From contig NZ_CP032698.1 in NCBI RefSeq assembly GCF_003627815.1, positions 7,254,001 through 7,318,000 on the forward strand: 64,000 nucleotides of DNA, written 5' to 3'. The position numbers were made by a program, and so were the translations under genes. Origin of the DNA: Streptomyces hundungensis (GTDB lineage: Bacteria > Actinomycetota > Actinomycetes > Streptomycetales > Streptomycetaceae). Under the pieces are notes generated by a model, which worked only from the letters and a program-made list of their open reading frames with translations, was not told the origin of the DNA and did not search any database. Shown here piece after piece: positions 59,989 to 64,000 of this stretch. How positions within the stretch are numbered: the first letter of the stretch is position 1; each line of letters starts with the position of its first letter.

Positions 59989-61341
59989 ATGGCGCAGTCA
60001 TCGTTCAACGGTTCTGTGGCGCCCGGTGGCGTGGCAGGACATCGGATGTCTCGGCGAAATCTTCTGCGGGGTGCGGCGATCGGCGCCGGGGCGGTCGCGC
60101 TGCCCTCGCTGCTCGCGGCGTGTGACAGCGGTCCCGGAAGTGACCCCAAGACGATCCGGCTGGGCTCGAATTCGTCGGACGCCGTCCCCAAGAAGGCGTT
60201 CGCCGACGCGTTCGCGGCGTATCAGAAACAGTCCAAGGAAGGCCGCTCGATCAAGGTCAACACCGTTGACCACAACACCTTCCAGGAGAACATCAACCGC
60301 TATCTCCAGGGCAAGCCGGACGACGTCTTCATGTGGTTCGCGGGCTACCGCATGCAGTTCTTCGCGCAGAAGGGACTGCTCTACGACATCAGCGACCTCT
60401 GGCAGGGCTTCCAGGGCTTCTCCGACGCGCTCAAAGCGCAGTCGACCGGCGCGGACGGCAAGCAGTACTTCGTGCCGTACTACTACTACCCGTGGGCCGT
60501 CTTCCACCGCGCGAGCCTCTTCCAGGAACACGGCTACACCGCGCCGAAGACCTTCGACCAGTACGTCGACCTCGCCAAGCAGATGCGCAAGGACAAGCTC
60601 GATCCCATCGCGTTCTGCGACAAGGACGGCTGGCCCGCCATGGGCACCTTCGACTATCTCAACATGCGCAGTAACGGATACGAGTTCCACAAGAGCCTGA
60701 TGGCCGGGAAGGAGGCGTGGACCGACAAGCGGGTCAAGAACGTCTTCGACAGCTGGCGCCGCATCCTTCCGTACTGCCAGCAGGGCGCCAACGGGCGTAC
60801 CTGGCAGGAAGCCGCGCGGAGCCTCCAGAAGAAGCAGTCGGGCATGGCGGTGTTCGGACTGCCGCACGTGGGCCAGCAGTTCCCCGCGGCCGACCAGGGC
60901 GACATCGCGTTCTTCCCGTTCCCAGAGATGGATCCGCAGTACGGACAGGACGCCGTCGAGGCGCCCATCGACGGCTTCCTCCTCGCCAAGAACGCCATGG
61001 AGCTGAAGAACAAGCAGTCCATGGAGAGCGCGAAGGACCTGCTCAAGTGGCTCGCCACGCCGCAGGCGGAGGACGTCTACCTGGCCGGTGACCCGAACAA
61101 CATCGCGGTCAACTCCGGTGCGGACATCTCCAAGTACAGCCCGTTGCAGAAGAAGGCGGTCGAGCTGGTCTCCGGGGCCAAGCAGATCTCGCAGTTCCTG
61201 GACCGCGACACCCGCCCCGACTTCGCGTCCACGGTGATGATCCCGGCCATCCAGAAGTTCATCGGCAACCCGAACGACGTGGACGGACTCGTCAACGACA
61301 TCGAGCGGCAGAAGAAGAGCATCTTCGCGTCCGAGGGCTGA
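59989..61341 (+). CDS. Sugar ABC importer substrate-binding lipoprotein (Tat signal)
   Basis: 450 residues. The signal has twin arginine (SRRNLLRG) and the lipobox LLAAC, so the protein is exported folded and then lipidated. The family-1 extracellular solute-binding fold follows, with RSIKVNTVDHNTFQENINRYLQGKPDDVFMW typical of CUT1 disaccharide binders. GAAGGAGG lies six bases before the ATG. Its operon carries two permeases and no ATPase, as in Streptomyces systems that share MsiK. Confidence 0.9.
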   Translation: MAQSSFNGSVAPGGVAGHRMSRRNLLRGAAIGAGAVALPSLLAACDSGPGSDPKTIRLGSNSSDAVPKKAFADAFAAYQKQSKEGRSIKVNTVDHNTFQENINRYLQGKPDDVFMWFAGYRMQFFAQKGLLYDISDLWQGFQGFSDALKAQSTGADGKQYFVPYYYYPWAVFHRASLFQEHGYTAPKTFDQYVDLAKQMRKDKLDPIAFCDKDGWPAMGTFDYLNMRSNGYEFHKSLMAGKEAWTDKRVKNVFDSWRRILPYCQQGANGRTWQEAARSLQKKQSGMAVFGLPHVGQQFPAADQGDIAFFPFPEMDPQYGQDAVEAPIDGFLLAKNAMELKNKQSMESAKDLLKWLATPQAEDVYLAGDPNNIAVNSGADISKYSPLQKKAVELVSGAKQISQFLDRDTRPDFASTVMIPAIQKFIGNPNDVDGLVNDIERQKKSIFASEG

Positions 61342-61401
61342 CGGCCCCCCGCGCTGTCGCTTCAACTGCCCACCGCCCGCCCTTACTTGGAGTACTTCGC
61401 C

Positions 61402-62316
61402 GTGGCGCTCATCACCGCGCGGCGCGGAGGACGACGAGGTCCCCGGCGGTTCACCGCCCGCGATCTCGTCGTCCTCGGCGTGCTGCTAGGCCTGCCCGTC
61501 CTGCTCGACCTCGCCATCGTGTGGGGCCCGACCCTCGCCTCCGTCGTCCTGTCGTTCACCAGCTGGGACGGCATCGGCGACGTGAAGTGGGTGGGCACGC
61601 GGAACTACACCGACCTCTTCACCGGCTATCCGCCGTTCTGGCCGGCGGTCCGGCACAACCTGATGTGGCTGGGCGTACTCGGCCTGGTGGCAACGCCGTT
61701 CGGGCTGCTGCTCGCCGTCCTCATCGACCGGGGCGTACGGTTCAGCCGTTTCTACCAGTCGACGCTGTACATGCCGGTCGTACTCTCGCTCGCCGTCGTC
61801 GGGTTCATCGCCCAACTGGTCTTCTCGCGCGACCAGGGAGCGCTCAACGCGGTGCTCGGCAACCGGAGCGATCCGACCGACTGGCTCGGCGATCCGGACG
61901 TGAACATCTGGATGATCCTGCTGGCCGCGGCCTGGCGGCACACCGGCTACGTGATGATCCTCTACCTCGCGGGACTCAAGGCGGTGGACCCCACCTTGAA
62001 GGAGGCCGCGGCCATCGACGGCGCGAGCGAGCGCCAGACCTTCTTCCGGGTCGTCCTGCCCACCCTGCGCCCGGTCAACGTCATCGTCGGCGTCATCACG
62101 GTCATCGAGTCGCTGCGCGCCTTCGACATCGTGTACGCCGTCAACCACGGGCGCAACGGCCTCGAAGTGCTCTCGGTGCTCGTCACCGACAACATCATCG
62201 GCGAGGCCAGCCGCATCGGCTTCGGCTCGGCGATCGCCGTGGTGCTGCTGACCGTCTCCCTCGGGTTCGTCATCACGTACCTGGTCCAGGAGATCCGAGG
62301 GGAGAAGAACCGATGA
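61402..62316 (+). CDS. Sugar ABC importer permease, MalF type
   Basis: 304 residues from GTG, with GGAG nine bases upstream; a TTG at 61387 is in frame. Six membrane helices. The EAA loop is EAAAIDGASERQTFFRVVLPTLRP (consensus EAAxxDGAxxxQxFxxItlP). It forms a heterodimer with the next gene's product. The stop overlaps the next ATG by four bases. Confidence 0.9.
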   Translation: MALITARRGGRRGPRRFTARDLVVLGVLLGLPVLLDLAIVWGPTLASVVLSFTSWDGIGDVKWVGTRNYTDLFTGYPPFWPAVRHNLMWLGVLGLVATPFGLLLAVLIDRGVRFSRFYQSTLYMPVVLSLAVVGFIAQLVFSRDQGALNAVLGNRSDPTDWLGDPDVNIWMILLAAAWRHTGYVMILYLAGLKAVDPTLKEAAAIDGASERQTFFRVVLPTLRPVNVIVGVITVIESLRAFDIVYAVNHGRNGLEVLSVLVTDNIIGEASRIGFGSAIAVVLLTVSLGFVITYLVQEIRGEKNR

Positions 62317-63236
62317 CCACCCACACCGCACCCGCCCCCACGGCCGCCGCCCCGACCACGACCCCCGCCGCCCGCGGACGCCGGGTGCGCCCGGGGCGCC
62401 TCGGCGTGCACGCCTTCCTCATGGCGGTCTCGCTGGCCTTCCTCGCGCCGCTGCTGCTCGCCGTCTACGCCTCCCTGCGCCCGTACGACGAGACGTCCCG
62501 CGACGGCTACTTCTCCCTGCCGAAGCACCTCTCCCTCGACTACTACAAGCAGGCGTTCACCGATGCGGGTATGACGAAGTACTTCGTCAACACCCTGATC
62601 ATCGCGGTGCCGGGCGTGGTGATCGTGCTGTTCCTCGCGGCCTTCGTCGCCTTCGCGGTCTCGCGGCTTCGACTGCGCGGCGGAATGCTCCTGTTGATGC
62701 TGTTCACGGCGGGCAACCTGCTGCCCCAGCAGGTCATCGTGACCCCGCTGTACGTGGTCTTCAACCGCATCCCGCTGCCGTACTGGATGTCCGACTCGAT
62801 GACGATGTTCGACTCGTACTGGGCGGTCATCGCCGTGCAGGTGGGCTTCCAGATCGGGTTCTGCGTCTTCGTGCTCGCCAATTTCATGCGCACCCTGCCG
62901 CAGGAGATCCTGGAGGCGGCGATCGTCGACGGCGCCGGCGTGTGGACGCAGTACTGGCGCATCACCCTGCCGTTGTGCCGCCCCGCGCTCGCCGCGCTGG
63001 CGACCCTCCAGTTCACCTGGATGTACAACGACTTCCTGTGGGCCCTGGTCTTCATGTCCGACGGCGACAAACTCCCCATCACCTCGGCCCTGAACAACCT
63101 GCGCGGCCAGTTCTTCACCGACTACAACCTGCTGGCGGCCGGCTCGGTGATCGTCGCCCTTCCGACGCTGATCGTCTTCCTGCTGCTGCAACGGCACTTC
63201 ATCGCGGGGCTCACGCTGGGGTCGAGCAAAGGGTGA
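62313..63236 (+). CDS. Sugar ABC importer permease, MalG type
   Basis: 307 residues after the ATGA overlap. An alanine/proline-rich cytoplasmic tail precedes six membrane helices; the EAA loop is LEAAIVDGAGVWTQYWRITLPLCRP. No ATP-binding subunit follows: 231 bases of untranslated sequence lie before the next gene. A shared ATPase (MsiK-like) elsewhere in the genome is expected. Confidence 0.9.
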   Translation: MTTHTAPAPTAAAPTTTPAARGRRVRPGRLGVHAFLMAVSLAFLAPLLLAVYASLRPYDETSRDGYFSLPKHLSLDYYKQAFTDAGMTKYFVNTLIIAVPGVVIVLFLAAFVAFAVSRLRLRGGMLLLMLFTAGNLLPQQVIVTPLYVVFNRIPLPYWMSDSMTMFDSYWAVIAVQVGFQIGFCVFVLANFMRTLPQEILEAAIVDGAGVWTQYWRITLPLCRPALAALATLQFTWMYNDFLWALVFMSDGDKLPITSALNNLRGQFFTDYNLLAAGSVIVALPTLIVFLLLQRHFIAGLTLGSSKG

Positions 63237-63467
63237 ACCCGCTCGTGGGGCCGGGACGCTCCGGTCCGGCTCGTCCGTGCGACGAGCCGGACGCGGCCCG
63301 CGGACCAGCGGGTGTCGACGCCGCCTCCACCACGAACCGACCCGTTCTCCAGGCACCCGCCCCATGGTCTGCGGCCTCAAGCAGACGTCGTCCGCTCCGC
63401 CCGGCCGTACGGCTCGCACAGGGTGCGTACCGGCGCGGGTGGTCGCGGCCCGGCCCCGGAGATCGCC

Positions 63468-63797
63468 ATGACCGTCGAACTGCACGTCGCCACCGCCCTG
63501 TTGCTCGACCTCGACCCGGCACGCAACCCGCTGCCGGGTCGTGAGGTCGCCCGTCGGCCGAGCCCCGTGGACCCCATGGTCACCATCGTGGAGCTGGAGA
63601 CGACGGACGCCCCCGAGGGCGCCGCGCTCGTGGATCCCATCTTCCGGCGCGCCGGATTCCACGACATCCGCATCACCGAGATCCGCTGGTACGACCGGGA
63701 CGGCTACTTCATCGCGCCCGGTCGGGCGGCCCCGACGGCCGAGGCCGGTGCGCGGCCCGCCGCATCGACTCCGCGCTCCCTCCCGCTCGCGGCCTAG
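63468..63797 (+). CDS. Hypothetical protein, 109 residues
   Basis: A small protein with VTIVELETTDAPEGAALVDPIFRRAGFHDIRITEIRWYDRD-like order of alternating beta strands and helix, followed by a low-complexity Ala/Pro/Arg tail. GGAG lies six bases before the ATG. I do not recognise a family. It lies 72 bases before the RNA ligase gene on the same strand, so they may be co-expressed. Confidence 0.55.
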   Translation: MTVELHVATALLLDLDPARNPLPGREVARRPSPVDPMVTIVELETTDAPEGAALVDPIFRRAGFHDIRITEIRWYDRDGYFIAPGRAAPTAEAGARPAASTPRSLPLAA

Positions 63798-63869
63798 ATC
63801 GAAAATGCCTGGCCACGGGGGAGCCGACCGGTCAAGCTGCTGATGACAGCCCACCTTTCTGGAGCAGCA

Positions 63870-64000
63870 GTGATCGACCTCGACCGCATCGTTTCGCCCG
63901 CCGGCCTCGCCACCGCCCTGGACGCGGGGTACGTCGTCCGCAAGGCCCACCCCGAACTGCCGCTGTCCATCTACTCGTACACCAGGGCGTGCCAGTACGC
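63870..64000 (+). CDS. Probable T4 Rnl1-type RNA ligase, N-terminus only (cut by window end)
   Basis: 43 codons from GTG, preceded by GGAG at a spacing of five bases. The visible part includes GYVVRKAHPELPLSIYSY and ends in RACQYA, which resembles the start of actinobacterial T4 RnlA-type RNA ligases (xHPELPLxIxxYT, then xCQY). The nucleotidyl lysine motif should lie a few residues past the window end. The assignment is from pattern alone. Confidence 0.55.
   Translation, partial: MIDLDRIVSPAGLATALDAGYVVRKAHPELPLSIYSYTRACQY

Overview
The window is 64 kb of very GC-rich DNA with strong G/C bias at third codon positions, many GTG and some TTG starts, 4-nt overlaps between consecutive genes, and several genes whose start codon sits at the predicted transcription start. 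The gene families (PNGase A, GH109, MAB_1171c-type membrane protein, DUF6421, DUF6986, DUF5134, a PASTA-less receptor Ser/Thr kinase, a chitinase with a chi box) point to a Streptomyces or close relative. I see no rRNA, tRNA, CRISPR, phage or integrase gene. The layout looks like ordinary chromosome with one small transposon-derived insertion.

Layout. 0-6.6 kb: a secreted PNGase A facing a Tat-exported GH109 glycosidase, a MarR/multidrug ABC pair with a shared operator, and a short MltG. 6.7-12.2 kb: a sulfonate-sulfur operon on the minus strand (ssuC-ssuB-ssuA-ssuD plus a flavin monooxygenase), preceded by a 27-codon leader peptide ending in cysteines. 12.3-16.8 kb: YjbQ, an ImmA-like protease/MAB_1171c membrane protein/helical protein operon, a DUF3574 protein and a C-terminally anchored surface protein. 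16.9-23.2 kb: an NHLM-type peptide export system (two ABC proteins, one with a C39 peptidase, and an HlyD adaptor) with a cysteine-free double-glycine peptide and no modification enzyme. 23.6-32.8 kb: a GH18 chitinase with a chi box, Lrp regulator, DinB-like protein, FUSC exporter, lactonase, a degenerate CbiX, an amino-sugar kinase overlapping uracil-DNA glycosylase, and an Asp-box propeller.

32.9-44.5 kb: TetR/class II aldolase, old yellow enzyme/ArsR, FprA, a second TetR, HAD hydrolase, PAP2 phosphatase, a 193-bp MITE touching the stop codon of an M56 peptidase, DUF5134, VOC, GNAT, GDPD and PadR. 44.8-50.2 kb: a coupled DUF6421-SDR-threonine aldolase operon followed by transglutaminase-like and B3/B4 genes and a PlsC acyltransferase. 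50.4-56.9 kb: a thioredoxin-like protein with an 11-residue repeat, a second cysteine leader peptide before a flavin reductase, etfBA, a DUF6986 aldolase-like enzyme and a membrane Ser/Thr kinase. 57-63.2 kb: interspersed repeats, then a LacI regulator, ROK sugar kinase and a sugar ABC importer. The window ends in an unknown small gene and the start of a probable T4 Rnl1-type RNA ligase.

The two features I rate most interesting are (1) two leaderless cysteine-ended leader peptides that link the sulfonate operon to a flavin reductase 39 kb away, and (2) the apparently unmodified glycine-rich peptide with its own C39/NHLM exporter, separated from it by a perfect terminator hairpin.
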